From: a virus
Strand: one strand, 5' to 3'
IMG/VR virus record: IMGVR_UViG_3300036851_000433
Coordinates: 1-50,771 of that record
DNA length: 50,771 nucleotides
Shown piece by piece: positions 7,454-16,131 of the stretch. Position 1 is the first letter of the stretch. Every line of letters begins with the position of its first letter. Under the pieces are notes generated by a model. That model worked only from the letters and a program-made list of their open reading frames with translations. It did not search any database and was not told the DNA's origin. The position numbers were made by a program, and so were the translations under genes.

Positions 7454-10180
7454 ATGCTCCCCACCTCCGACACCACGCCGGCCGCGCCCAAGAAGCGCGG
7501 CAAGGGCAAGCGCGCACGCGGCAGGGCCAACGGTGGGGCCAACGGCGGTAGCATCGCTTCGTCGCAGGTCCTGCCCAGCCTCATCCCGCCGTTCGCGGCC
7601 GGCAGCATCGAGATCGAGGTACCGCAGGAGGACCCGCAGTCCCAGGAGGTGGCCGACGGCGTCTCCGTCAACCCCGTCACCGGCGCCGTCACCATCGAGA
7701 GCGAGGACGGCTCCGTCACCGTCGATCCCACCGGCGCATCGCTGTGGCAGAAGCCGGAGGACGGCGACGAGCGCCACGACGAGAACCTGGCGCTGCGGAT
7801 CGACCCCATCGAGCTCGCCCGCATCGCGGAGGAACTGCTCGACGCCATCGCCGCCGACAAGCGCGACCGCGCCCAGTGGGAGCAGATGCGCGCCAAGGCC
7901 ATCGAGATGCTGGGCCTGAAGCTGGAGGATCCCAAGCCCGACGTGTCGGGCTCGGCGTCGGGGCCCGCAACCAGCATGGTGCGCGACCCCATCCTGCTGG
8001 AGGCGGTGGAGCGGTTCCGCGCCAACGCCTATGCGGAATTGTGCCCCGCCCGCGGTCCCGTCAAGGTGGTCAACTGGGGCAGCGAGACGGCGGCCACCGA
8101 CGACCTGGCGCGCGGGCTGCAGAAGGACCTCAACTACTACCTCACGACGATCGCCTCGGAATACTACCCAGACACCAACTACATGCTGTGGTGGACGGGG
8201 CTGGCATCGGGGACCTTCAAGAAGGTCTACAAGTGCCCGTTGAGGCGCCGCCCGGTCTCGGAATACGTGGACGGCACGCACCTGATCGTGCCCTCCAACG
8301 CCACCGACTTGAAGAACGCCGGCCGCGTCACGCACGAGATCTCCATGCGCCGCGCGGTCATGAAGCGCATGCAGATCCTGGGCGTCTACCGCGACCTCAA
8401 CCTGGCCGAGCCGATGCCGGCCACACCCGGCGTGGTGGACGCCAAGAAGGCGGCCATCGAAGGCAAGGTGGCGCAGCCGCAGCGCCCGGAGGACCAGGAC
8501 TACACGGTCTACGAGTCCTACTGCGAACTGGACATCAAGGGCTTCGAGCACACGCAGAAGGGCCCCCGTGGTCAAGCGAAGGCCACCGGCCTGCCGCTGC
8601 CCTACCGGGTCGCCATCGACGAGGGCTCGCGCCAGATCCTGGAGATCCGGCGCAACTGGGAGGAGGACGACGAGGACTTCACGGCCGACATCCCCATCGT
8701 GCTGTTCCCCTACTCGATGGGCCTCTCGCGCATCTACGGGTCGGGCCTGGGGCAGATGGGCGGCAACATGGCGGCGGCGCTGACCGCGCTGCTGCGCATC
8801 TCCATCGACAACGGCATGTTCGCGAATTTTCCGGGGTTCCTGTACTCTGAGGACATGGGCGGCGGTGCCGCGGGCCGGCAGATGGACAACCATTTCCGCG
8901 TCCCCCCTGGCGGCGGGGCCGGCATCAAGACCGGCGGCATGCCCATCGGCAACGTGGTCATGGGCCTGCCCTACAAGGACATCTCGCAAGCCGTCGTCGC
9001 CCTCATCGAGCAGACCCGCGGTGTCGGGCAGCGCCTGCTGGGGACCGGCGAGATCCCCGTCGGCGAAGGCCGACAGGACGCCCCCGTCGGCACCACGCTG
9101 GCCCTGATCGAGCAGGCCACCAAGATCCTGGCCGGCGTGCACAAGATGCTGCACACGGCCCAGTCGGAGGAGTTCCGCCTCCTCTTGAAGCTGTTCCGCG
9201 CCGACCCCGATGCGCTGTGGCGCGGCAACCGCCGGCCGGCGCTTGGGGTGGACAAGGTCGAGCGCGTCGCCAAGTTCAAGCAGGCGCTGGACGAATACCT
9301 GATCGTGCCGATGGCCGACCCCAATGTGCCCAGCGAGATGCACCGCATCCTCAAGGCGATGGCGGTCAAGCAGCTCACCATGGGCAATCCCAAGTACGAC
9401 GATATCGCCGTCGACCGGCGCGTCGCCCAGGTGCTGCAGATCGACGACTTCGACACGCTCCTCGCCAAGGCGCCGATGCAGCCCCCGCCCGAGGCGCAGG
9501 CGGCGATGGCCGCCTTGCAGATCGAGGCCAAGAAGGTCGCCATCAAGGAGGGCGAGCTCGGCATCAGGAAGCTGCAGGCCATCCTCAAGGCCGTATCCGA
9601 CGACAAGGACCGCAAGAGCCGCGAGAGCATCGAGGCCGTCAGGATCGCAGCGCAGGCTGCCGCCGCCCAGGACAGCAGCGACGCTGCCGCTGCAGGGTCC
9701 GCGGCCGGCGATGCGGTCGACCCGGTGCGCCTGGCGCAGCAGGCAGCGGACGTCCAGAACAAGGCGCGCAAGCTCGACCTCGACGAGGTGCGCACCCTGA
9801 TGGACGCCCACAACCGCCACGCCGACCGCAAGGCGCGCCAGTCGGAGAAGGCGATGGACATCGCCGCCAGGCTGGCGACGCACCCCGACTCCAACGCCAT
9901 CGTCGATGAGCAGCTTCAGCAGATGGCGCCCTTCCTGCAGCCGCAGGGTGAAGGAACGGGGATGGGTGCCGGGGGCTCTGTCGGCGGTGGGTCGGGGCAT
10001 GGGGCAGAGGCCGATGGCTCCGACCCCGATGCCGACGATATCGCCGACACGCTGCAGCTTGCCATGAAGATCGCAGCGGCGCTGCGCGAGGTCGAGAGGC
10101 CGCCGTTGCCGCCGGGCGCCGGGTTCGTGCACCCGATGGGCATTGCAGGGTTTGCAGGACAGCCGGGGGCGCTGCAGTGA
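7454..10180 (+). CDS. Portal protein (P22-like, 908 aa)
   Basis: Portal rings form the DNA entry vertex and dock terminase and tail. The first 35 residues are basic and low complexity. Residues about 140-200 read SGPATSMVRDPILLEAVERF then RANAYAELCPARGPVKV, typical of the large portal family of podoviruses with P22-like portals. The core continues through PIVLFPYSMGLSRIYGSGLG and a long central helical region (LIEQTRGVGQRLLGTGEIPV). From about residue 650 on there are long Ala/Lys/Glu helices and then a Gly-rich tail, consistent with the barrel of long portals. It follows the terminase genes, as expected. Confidence 0.85.
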   Translation: MLPTSDTTPAAPKKRGKGKRARGRANGGANGGSIASSQVLPSLIPPFAAGSIEIEVPQEDPQSQEVADGVSVNPVTGAVTIESEDGSVTVDPTGASLWQKPEDGDERHDENLALRIDPIELARIAEELLDAIAADKRDRAQWEQMRAKAIEMLGLKLEDPKPDVSGSASGPATSMVRDPILLEAVERFRANAYAELCPARGPVKVVNWGSETAATDDLARGLQKDLNYYLTTIASEYYPDTNYMLWWTGLASGTFKKVYKCPLRRRPVSEYVDGTHLIVPSNATDLKNAGRVTHEISMRRAVMKRMQILGVYRDLNLAEPMPATPGVVDAKKAAIEGKVAQPQRPEDQDYTVYESYCELDIKGFEHTQKGPRGQAKATGLPLPYRVAIDEGSRQILEIRRNWEEDDEDFTADIPIVLFPYSMGLSRIYGSGLGQMGGNMAAALTALLRISIDNGMFANFPGFLYSEDMGGGAAGRQMDNHFRVPPGGGAGIKTGGMPIGNVVMGLPYKDISQAVVALIEQTRGVGQRLLGTGEIPVGEGRQDAPVGTTLALIEQATKILAGVHKMLHTAQSEEFRLLLKLFRADPDALWRGNRRPALGVDKVERVAKFKQALDEYLIVPMADPNVPSEMHRILKAMAVKQLTMGNPKYDDIAVDRRVAQVLQIDDFDTLLAKAPMQPPPEAQAAMAALQIEAKKVAIKEGELGIRKLQAILKAVSDDKDRKSRESIEAVRIAAQAAAAQDSSDAAAAGSAAGDAVDPVRLAQQAADVQNKARKLDLDEVRTLMDAHNRHADRKARQSEKAMDIAARLATHPDSNAIVDEQLQQMAPFLQPQGEGTGMGAGGSVGGGSGHGAEADGSDPDADDIADTLQLAMKIAAALREVERPPLPPGAGFVHPMGIAGFAGQPGALQ

Positions 10181-10275
10181 AGCTCGGCCAACCGTCAGCT
10201 GCTGACTGAAGCGTTGCAATCGTGCGAGTCGAAGCTGGGCCATCTGCCCTCACCCCCCTCTTGGAAGGCTCCGTC

Positions 10276-10872
10276 ATGTCCATGAAGTCCATCGCCCGCC
10301 CCGGCTCGGAGGGCAACACGCGCCTCCTGCAGAAGTACGGCGGCGGTTCCTCCCCGCCCCGCCAGTCCTATGCTCCGGGCTACGCCAACGGCGGTGCGGT
10401 GAAGGCCTACGCCGACGGCGGCTCCGCTGGCATGGGGGCCGGCATGGTTACCGACATGGACGCCCCGTCCGGCATGCCGGCTGCCAGGCGGCTCGACCGC
10501 CCCGGCAAGAAGAAGGGCAAGGGCGACAAGGGCAAGAAGGGCACCAACGTCAACGTCATCGTCATGCCGAAGGAGGGGGGCGCTGCCCCGCCCGCGCTGG
10601 CGCTGCCGCCGATCCCGCCCGGTGCGATCCCGCCGATGCCGCCAGGTCCCCCGGCCATGGGTGCCGGCATGCCGCCGATGCCGCCTCCGGGGGCCGGCGG
10701 TCCGCCCATGATGCCGCCGATGCGGGCGCGGGGTGGGCGCGTCGCCAAGCGCGAGGACGGCGGCTCCATCATGGAGAGTAAAGGCGGCAAGGTCACGTAC
10801 AACAGCGGCGGGTCATGCGGACCGGGCAGCGGCAAGAGCCGCCTCGACAAGATGGCCAAGGCCAAGGCCTGA
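10276..10872 (+). CDS. Gly/Pro/Lys-rich virion-region protein with YADGG motifs (198 aa)
   Basis: The ATG at 10276 is chosen over an upstream in-frame GTG because GAAGG precedes it by 7 bases. The protein contains GYANGGAVKAYADGG (about residues 36-50), a Lys/Gly block, a Pro/Gly/Met-rich middle, and GGRVAKREDGGS plus SKGGKVTYNSGG near the end. It is low complexity and probably disordered. Small GGxV-rich proteins sit beside portal genes in other podovirus-like genomes (recalled, function unknown). It shares the YADGG motif with many later virion proteins here. Confidence 0.65.
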   Translation: MSMKSIARPGSEGNTRLLQKYGGGSSPPRQSYAPGYANGGAVKAYADGGSAGMGAGMVTDMDAPSGMPAARRLDRPGKKKGKGDKGKKGTNVNVIVMPKEGGAAPPALALPPIPPGAIPPMPPGPPAMGAGMPPMPPPGAGGPPMMPPMRARGGRVAKREDGGSIMESKGGKVTYNSGGSCGPGSGKSRLDKMAKAKA

Positions 10873-10877
10873 TCCCC

Positions 10878-11102
10878 ATGGCGCGCGATACCGACAAGGC
10901 TGCGGCTGCGGACTATGCGCGGCCGCTGGAGCAGACGCCGCGCGTCCCCGAGCTGTGCGGCAACTGCCGGCACTGGCGCAGCCATACCGGCAACCCGTCG
11001 TTCGGCCAGTGCCTGCTGAGCATGCGGGGGCTGCCGTCGCCGCTGGTCACGCCGGACAGGTCCTCGTGTTCGCAGTGGACGGTGGCGGAGCGGTTCCTCT
11101 GA
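10878..11102 (+). CDS. Small putative zinc-binding protein (74 aa)
   Basis: LCGNCRHWRSHTGNPSFGQC followed by SSCSQW gives four well-spaced cysteines (CxxC, C, C), the usual layout of small phage zinc-ribbon-like proteins. The start follows the previous stop by 5 bases, and the TGA overlaps the ATG of the next gene by one base. Function unknown. Confidence 0.65.
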   Translation: MARDTDKAAAADYARPLEQTPRVPELCGNCRHWRSHTGNPSFGQCLLSMRGLPSPLVTPDRSSCSQWTVAERFL

Positions 11103-11371
11103 TGGCCACCTACGATAGCCGCTTCGCCCAGGTCCTCGCTGCGCTGCTGGCCGAGGACCTCACCGCCGCCCACAACGCCCTGGGCTCAGGCTCCCTGATC
11201 CAGCGCGAGGACGCCGCAGCCACGGGCATGAGCTGCGCCGGCTACATGGGCGAGATCCGGGGCCTCAGGCGGGCCTTGCAGCGCATCGCGCACGCCCAAG
11301 AAGAACTGTCCGGCAAATCCAAGCCGCCGTCTCGGACGGGGCCATCTTCACACGAGAGGGACCAGGACTAG
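11102..11371 (+). CDS. Hypothetical protein (89 aa)
   Basis: Starts at the ATG that overlaps the preceding TGA (TGATG). Mostly helical (FAQVLAALLAEDLTAAHNAL, then GEIRGLRRALQRIAHAQEEL) with a disordered tail. The frame is open for a long way upstream, but the overlap decides the start. Head-region position; role unknown. Confidence 0.55.
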   Translation: MATYDSRFAQVLAALLAEDLTAAHNALGSGSLIQREDAAATGMSCAGYMGEIRGLRRALQRIAHAQEELSGKSKPPSRTGPSSHERDQD

Positions 11372-11376
11372 ATCAC

Positions 11377-12048
11377 ATGACGCAAGCCGCAACATCAACC
11401 GCATCCACCGCACGGCGCACACGCAGCAAGGCCAACGGGCGGCCGCCGCCGGGTGCGAGAGCCGCCGCGCAAACGCTCTCCGTCTCGGAGCCGAAGGCCA
11501 TTGATCTATCGGGGATTGCCGGCATCATGAAGCCCGGCGCCGTCACGCGCCTCGACAGCAAGCCCGCCTTGCAGGCGTGGGTTTCCACCCCCATCAAGCG
11601 CAAGCTCAGCCTGCGCACCCCGGCGGGAAAACGCAACAACGTCCGCGTCACCTTCCAGCACAAGTCCGATCCCAGGCAGGACCTGCTGGAGCGCATCGGC
11701 CCGCTGCCGGCGGGCATCGTCCAGTTCTCGCGCATCCTGGTCGCGGTCTATCAGCCGCCCGTGGTCGAGAAGACCGACGCCGGGCTGTTCCTCACCCCGG
11801 CCATGCAGGATGATGACCTGGAGGAGTTCCTGTGGCAGGGCAAGGTGGGGCTGATCGTGGCCATGGGTGCCCAGGCCTACGTCGACGATGAGGCCACCAG
11901 GTTCCACGGGGTTGCCAACAGGGTCGGCGACTGGGTGTGGTTCCGGCCATCGAGCGGCGAGGCCTGTGACGTCAACGGGGTGTTCTGCCGCGTCTTCTCG
12001 GAAGGCGGCATCTACGGGCCGATCCCGCACCCGGACTACGTGTGGTGA
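11377..12048 (+). CDS. GroES-like co-chaperonin-fold protein
   Basis: 223 aa. The C-terminal half (about residues 115-215) follows the GroES pattern: RILVAVYQPPVVEKTDAGLF with a downstream LTPAM, then QGKVGLIVAMG and GDWVWFRPSSG, parallel to the family's RVLVKR, KTAGGIxLP, GxVxAVG and GDxVxF segments. The N-terminal 100 residues are a basic, extended addition. GroES-like phage proteins such as T4 gp31 cap host GroEL while capsid protein folds. Its place between portal and scaffold/capsid supports head assembly. Homology is judged by eye, so this is moderately secure. Confidence 0.6.
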   Translation: MTQAATSTASTARRTRSKANGRPPPGARAAAQTLSVSEPKAIDLSGIAGIMKPGAVTRLDSKPALQAWVSTPIKRKLSLRTPAGKRNNVRVTFQHKSDPRQDLLERIGPLPAGIVQFSRILVAVYQPPVVEKTDAGLFLTPAMQDDDLEEFLWQGKVGLIVAMGAQAYVDDEATRFHGVANRVGDWVWFRPSSGEACDVNGVFCRVFSEGGIYGPIPHPDYVW

Positions 12049-12053
12049 CGGCC

Positions 12054-12425
12054 ATGGTCGATCACATCGCCAGAATCGCCGACGCCATCGAGCGCATCGC
12101 CTCGCACCTGGAGCAGCAGTCCGCACAGTCCAGGCAGCACATCGAGAAGGACGAGAGGTTCGAGCGCAGCCGCAAGAGGCTGCTGCAGCTGCTCGACAGA
12201 GACAAGCGCTTCGGCGGCCTCGTCGACCGTGCCATGTCCTGCCCGGAGCTGGGCATGGATATCATCATCGCCCTAGCCGAGCGCCCCGACCCTCTTGTCG
12301 TTCTCAACGAGATCGTCACCAAGTCCAGCGTCGCGCGCAGGCTCGCTTGGATGGACGAGCCCGGGTTAGCCGCCGAGATGCAGTGCATCGAGCAGCGGCT
12401 GTCGCTCATCGCCGTCGCAAGGTAG
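12054..12425 (+). CDS. Helical protein, possible head-assembly accessory (123 aa)
   Basis: An in-frame GTG at 12042 overlaps the previous stop; ATG 12054 is the more conventional start. The N-terminal half is a predicted coiled coil (IARIADAIERIASHLEQQSA). The second half reads CPELGMDIIIALAERPDPLV then VARRLAWMDEPGLAAEM, which resembles the C-terminal helical segment of some phage scaffold-type proteins. It lies directly before the scaffold candidate. Confidence 0.55.
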   Translation: MVDHIARIADAIERIASHLEQQSAQSRQHIEKDERFERSRKRLLQLLDRDKRFGGLVDRAMSCPELGMDIIIALAERPDPLVVLNEIVTKSSVARRLAWMDEPGLAAEMQCIEQRLSLIAVAR

Positions 12426-12510
12426 CGGAACTACCGCCGCCCTCCCCTCTCCGCCTTTCATCGCGCCACGTCGCTGTGGCGACTCTCAACTCCGTTATGG
12501 AAATGGACCC

Positions 12511-13719
12511 ATGACCATCGACGACACCGCCATCGACGTAGCCATCGACGACATCGCGCTGGGCCACGATGCCGACGGCCTGCCCAAGACTGTACCTGCC
12601 GGCAAGACGGCAGATCCCGGCAAGACCCAGGCCGCCAAGGACGCCGGCGGCAAGCGCAAGGCCGAGCCCCGCCAGCCCACGCTGGCCGAACTGGAGGCCG
12701 CGCGGCGCGATCGCGACGCAAGTGCGCGCGCGGCCGTTGCAGCCCAGGCCGATGCGGATGCATCCCGGACCCGCGCCGACGCTGAGGCCAAGGCCCGCGG
12801 CGAGGCGGAAGGCGCGCTCCTCAAGACGCGCGGTCAGGCGCTGAACGAATACTACTCCCGCGTCTCCAGCGAGTTCTCGCAGATCACCGGCGCGATCAGC
12901 GCCACCCAGGCCCTGGCCTCCTCCGCTGAAGCTGCCCTCCAGGCGGCCATGGCCGATGAGCAGGCCACCCCGCAGGACCGGGCCACCCGCGTCGCCAAGG
13001 CGCAGCGGGAACTGTCCCGCGCCGAGGCCGAGCTGGTGCAGCTGGAAGCCGGCAAGCCCGCCGCCGAGCGTGCCGTGCAGGAGGCCAAGTGGTACCTGCA
13101 GGAGGAGGACCGCGCCAACACGGCTCTGGCGGACGCCCGCAGCAAAGCCGCTGCGGCAGCCGACGCCGATGCCGATGGTGCCGGCAAGCCCGCCGGCGCC
13201 AAGCCCGCAGGGCAGGCCAAGACCCCGGAGCAGTGGATCGACGGCATCCGTTCAACCGTCGGGGCTAAGGTCGCCGATTGGCTCTCCGATCACAAGGAGT
13301 ACGTGACCGACCCCAAGCTCAACGCCAAGGTCATCGCCTTCGCGCAGCACGCCGCCGTGGTGGAGGAGGCGCAACTCAACTCCGATGAGTTCATCGAGCA
13401 GCTCAACGCCAAGTTCTTCCCCGATGCGGACGAAGACGGGGACGGCGGTGGCGATGGCCACCAGGTGGAGGAGGTGCGCGAGCAGGTTCCGAAGCGCCAA
13501 GCCTCCGCCACGCCGGCGGCACCCGTGTCGCGGTCGGCCGGCTACTTCTCATCGCGCAACCCCAATGCGGCCAAGATCAAGCTCTCCCCCGTGCTGGCCA
13601 ACCTGGCGCGCGAGATGGGCATGACGCCTGAGGAGTACGCCATCAGCGCGCGCAAGCAGATCCTGGATGGCAAGCTGCCGAAGAACTTCCTCGACGGCGA
13701 CTACGTGCCCCTGACTTGA
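12511..13719 (+). CDS. Probable scaffolding protein (402 aa)
   Basis: Position between portal and capsid, acidic N-terminus, and very long Ala/Glu/Arg/Asp heptad-like helices (about residues 60-230) are the usual signs of an internal scaffold, which organises capsid subunits and then leaves. The C-terminal third becomes ordered (NAAKIKLSPVLANLAREMGM, then EEYAISARKQILDGKLP), like the short capsid-binding helix-loop-helix end of scaffolds. No protease motif is visible in it. Confidence 0.65.
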   Translation: MTIDDTAIDVAIDDIALGHDADGLPKTVPAGKTADPGKTQAAKDAGGKRKAEPRQPTLAELEAARRDRDASARAAVAAQADADASRTRADAEAKARGEAEGALLKTRGQALNEYYSRVSSEFSQITGAISATQALASSAEAALQAAMADEQATPQDRATRVAKAQRELSRAEAELVQLEAGKPAAERAVQEAKWYLQEEDRANTALADARSKAAAAADADADGAGKPAGAKPAGQAKTPEQWIDGIRSTVGAKVADWLSDHKEYVTDPKLNAKVIAFAQHAAVVEEAQLNSDEFIEQLNAKFFPDADEDGDGGGDGHQVEEVREQVPKRQASATPAAPVSRSAGYFSSRNPNAAKIKLSPVLANLAREMGMTPEEYAISARKQILDGKLPKNFLDGDYVPLT

Positions 13720-13836
13720 GCCCAGTGACCTGAGCCCCGCTCCGGTACGTGATCTCGGTACCCAGGCCTAGTCGCCCGGCCAGCTGCGTGAGCCCGGCTG
13801 CATTGAACCCCCACACCTAAAGGACGCACTGCGAAC

Positions 13837-14448
13837 ATGACCGCCACCGCACCCGACGCACCGACCGCTCCCGCATCTGCGGCCCGCCAGGCAGGCAGGA
13901 CCCAGATCGCACGCACGGCAACCCGAGCCGAGCCCGAGGCGCGCACGCCCGACAGGTCGCTGGGCGACCGCGGCCCCATCGTCAGCCGTTCGGGCAAGGC
14001 TACCAGCTTGCGCATCACCGGCGACATCGACCCGTTCTTCGTCCCCCCCGAGGTCGTCCCCGACGGCTGGACCTACGAGTGGAAGACCAAGACCGTCTAC
14101 AACTGGGAGCACGTGCAGCACCAGGTCTCTCTCAGCATGAACGGCTGGGAGCCGGTGCCGGCAGAGCGCCACGACGGCATGTTCATGCCGATCGGGCATG
14201 ACGGACCCATCGAGCGGGGCGGCATGATCCTGATGGAGCGTGACGACCGCCTGACCGCGCAAAGCCGCGAGATCGACCGCCGCAAGGCCATGGACCCGGT
14301 GGTTGCCTCCCGCCAGATGGCGGGGCTGATGCCGCCGTCCGATGTCGTCGACTTCTCTCACAGTGCGGCGCAGCGCGTCACCGGCGTCAAGGTCGACCGC
14401 CAGGCGCGCGTGTCTGACGCGAAGTATCAATACGCCATCGACGAATAG
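13837..14448 (+). CDS. Head-region structural protein, GWTYEWK family (203 aa)
   Basis: After a disordered 60-residue N-terminus comes DPFFVPPEVVPDGWTYEWKT, then HQVSLSMNGWEPVPAERHDG and MILMERDDRLTA. From memory, this IPP-x-G-W-x-Y-x-W plus GWxPVPA pattern is a recurrent uncharacterised protein in podovirus-like head modules. It sits between scaffold and coat proteins. Its last 22 bases overlap the convergent minus-strand gene. Confidence 0.6.
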   Translation: MTATAPDAPTAPASAARQAGRTQIARTATRAEPEARTPDRSLGDRGPIVSRSGKATSLRITGDIDPFFVPPEVVPDGWTYEWKTKTVYNWEHVQHQVSLSMNGWEPVPAERHDGMFMPIGHDGPIERGGMILMERDDRLTAQSREIDRRKAMDPVVASRQMAGLMPPSDVVDFSHSAAQRVTGVKVDRQARVSDAKYQYAIDE

Positions 14449-14741
14449 GTACGCGCCAGATCGCCCGGCTGCCCTGGCAGTTCGGAGCCCAAGGTTTTAA
14501 GCGCGGCAGCAAGGGACGCCCACTCCTGATTATCGTGGGTTTGATCGTGGTGGCGATCCATAACTGCGCCAGAGGCCTTCGCCACGCGCTGCAACAGTAG
14601 AATCTGGTCTGCCGCCGCTCTGAGCAATACCGGCAGCGGCGGCAATCGCGATTGCCCCGTATCACCGTCAGCAGCCGCCAGCAGGTCTTCTATCAGTCTG
14701 TCGGCGATGAGGTTGGCCGACATGGTCACTTGAGTCGTCAT
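14427..14741 (-). CDS. Hypothetical protein, minus-strand insert in the head module (104 aa)
   Basis: Helical protein with SANLIADRLIEDLLAAADG and VLLRAAADQILLLQRVAKAS. The ATG at 14741 follows AAAGGCAGG. It overlaps the end of the convergent structural gene by 22 bases. A possible tiny gene upstream (14738-14842) overlaps its start by ATGA. Function unknown. Confidence 0.55.
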   Translation of the reverse strand: MTTQVTMSANLIADRLIEDLLAAADGDTGQSRLPPLPVLLRAAADQILLLQRVAKASGAVMDRHHDQTHDNQEWASLAAALKTLGSELPGQPGDLARTYSSMAY

Positions 14742-14842
14742 GGTACCTGCCTTTCGTGAGGACGGGTGGCGCCCATGTACCACAAGCAATCGCATTCAAT
14801 CCAGTAAGTGGAGTACCGGCGCGCGACGCGCCAGGAAAGCAT
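14738..14842 (-). CDS. Possible 34-aa Trp/Tyr-rich peptide
   Basis: The product MLSWRVARRYSTYWIECDCL continues WYMGATRPHERQ and ends with an ATGA overlap into the gene at 14427-14741. Aromatic and Cys content is unusually high for random sequence, and the overlap matches the style of other coupled genes here. I see no good ribosome-binding site. Confidence 0.3.
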   Translation of the reverse strand: MLSWRVARRYSTYWIECDCLWYMGATRPHERQVP

Positions 14843-15083
14843 CCCGACGCCGGCGGAGCCGGCTGCGTAACGGTGAAAGCCAAAGATCGGGGTTCGCGAC
14901 GCGCTGATGATGGCGCGTCTCAACATGCCCGCCCCATGCCCCTCCCTCAAGGGAGCGGCCGGCGGGCAGCGCAGACGCGCTGTGAAGAAAGCGCATTCCA
15001 ACCCTTGGCGTCTCTCCCGCCCGGCCCCCATGGACATCCCATGAGTCCGGTACGGCGGCGCCTCAATCCCAAGTGAGACAGCA
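14742..15083. other. Hairpin-rich, largely non-coding stretch before the first coat-type gene
   Basis: Apart from the possible 34-aa peptide, no gene is supported. Hairpins seen: ACGCCGGC/GCCGGC(t)GCGT around 14847-14869, GACGCGC/GCGCGTC (14898-14904 and 14913-14919), and CTCCC/GGGAG (14942-14955). They could set mRNA stability or partial termination ahead of the capsid genes. Confidence 0.45.
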
Positions 15084-15692
15084 ATGGCAAACACCAACGC
15101 ACCCTTCGGGCTGCGCTACATCGGCATGGCCGGTGGCGCTGCGCCCAATGCCGCCCTTCAGACCCTGAAGAACGGCATCCTGTCCAGCAACACGACCAAG
15201 ATCTACTCGGGCGATCTCATCAAGATCGTCGCGGCCGGGCGGATCGAGCAGTGGGCTGCGACGAACCTCGCCGCTCAGCTCTGGGGCGTGTTCAGGGGCT
15301 GCTCGTTCGCCTCGCAGGCGCGTTCGGAGAAGAGGTTCTCCAAGATCTGGCCCGGTGCCGACGCCGTGGCGGGCACGGTCGATGCCCAATTCTATCCGGG
15401 CGTCGGTGCGCTGCCCACGGAGTTCGTGATCCAGACCGACGCGACGGGCATCGACATCTCCGCCATCGGCGCCAATGCGGATGTAACGGTGGGCGCCGGC
15501 AACGACGCGTCCGGCTTCTCCGGCATGGTTCTCAATGCCACTACCAGCATTGGAGACCAGGCGACGAAGCCGCTCCGCATCGTGGATCTGTGGGCGAACC
15601 GCGCTCCCGCTGGCAGTCCCGGCACCGAGGCTGGCGCCTTCAACTGGGCAGTCGTCCGGCTCAACACCGCTGCAGCTGGTGGCATCGCGTAA
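15084..15692 (+). CDS. Virion coat or decoration-type protein (202 aa)
   Basis: The N-terminus MANTNAPFGLRYIG matches a widespread phage structural family that begins MANxNAPxGxRP (recalled). The rest is beta-rich, with LWGVFRGCSF and a GNDASGFSGM loop, and ends Ala/Gly-rich. Proteins of this family are found in virions, often as abundant head-associated proteins. The capsid fold itself is assigned to the gene at 16132. Confidence 0.65.
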   Translation: MANTNAPFGLRYIGMAGGAAPNAALQTLKNGILSSNTTKIYSGDLIKIVAAGRIEQWAATNLAAQLWGVFRGCSFASQARSEKRFSKIWPGADAVAGTVDAQFYPGVGALPTEFVIQTDATGIDISAIGANADVTVGAGNDASGFSGMVLNATTSIGDQATKPLRIVDLWANRAPAGSPGTEAGAFNWAVVRLNTAAAGGIA

Positions 15693-15704
15693 CGGAGAGA
15701 AACA

Positions 15705-16079
15705 ATGACAACAGTCGTTGATCCCTCTGGGACGCCGGTGCCCGTCTACAACCGTGGCGGGACAACCATCGCATCTCTTGCGGCGGCCGGGTCGACTCAG
15801 GGCGATGCGGCGCAGATCCAGCATGTGGCTGGGTACACTGTGGTGCTTGTGACCGTGACGGACACCGCCCGCGCAATCGAGCTGCCGGCGGGAGCAGAGG
15901 TAGGGGATGTGGTGGAAGTCCACATCGCAAGTACTGCCGGCACAGGTGTGCTCATCTTCCCGCCGAATGGCGAGAGCCTGCTGACAGGAAACACATCAGC
16001 CACGGTAGGTCAATCGAGTGGTGGCCTGCTGTTCAGGAAGGTCGGTCAGACCTCTTGGGCAGTGAGCTACAGCGCCTAA
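15705..16079 (+). CDS. Putative head decoration or head-fibre protein (124 aa)
   Basis: A small beta-strand protein: VPVYNRGGTTIASLAAAGST, then VVLVTVTDTARAIELPAG, GDVVEVHIA and GVLIFPPNGESL. The sequence N-R-G-G-T-T followed by an Ala/Gly/Ser linker and a valine-rich sandwich resembles small phage head-fibre or decoration proteins. It lies between two coat-type genes. Confidence 0.5.
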   Translation: MTTVVDPSGTPVPVYNRGGTTIASLAAAGSTQGDAAQIQHVAGYTVVLVTVTDTARAIELPAGAEVGDVVEVHIASTAGTGVLIFPPNGESLLTGNTSATVGQSSGGLLFRKVGQTSWAVSYSA

Positions 16080-16131
16080 AGGCCAATCCCAAACAGAGGA
16101 CGGCCGCCGCTGGCGCGCCGCATGACACCCC

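Noticed and set aside
7415-10243. A 942-codon open frame on the minus strand opposite the portal gene
   Set aside because: It is Arg/His/Leu/Gly-rich, matches no fold, and is what GC-biased third positions of the portal gene produce on the other strand. Similar antisense frames at 27153-28529, 39566-42082, 42188-43492 and 43630-45741 were rejected for the same reason.
14742-14850. Possible tRNA on the minus strand
   Set aside because: Hairpins are present, but I could not build an acceptor stem, anticodon arm and T-loop with a GTTCRA-type sequence.
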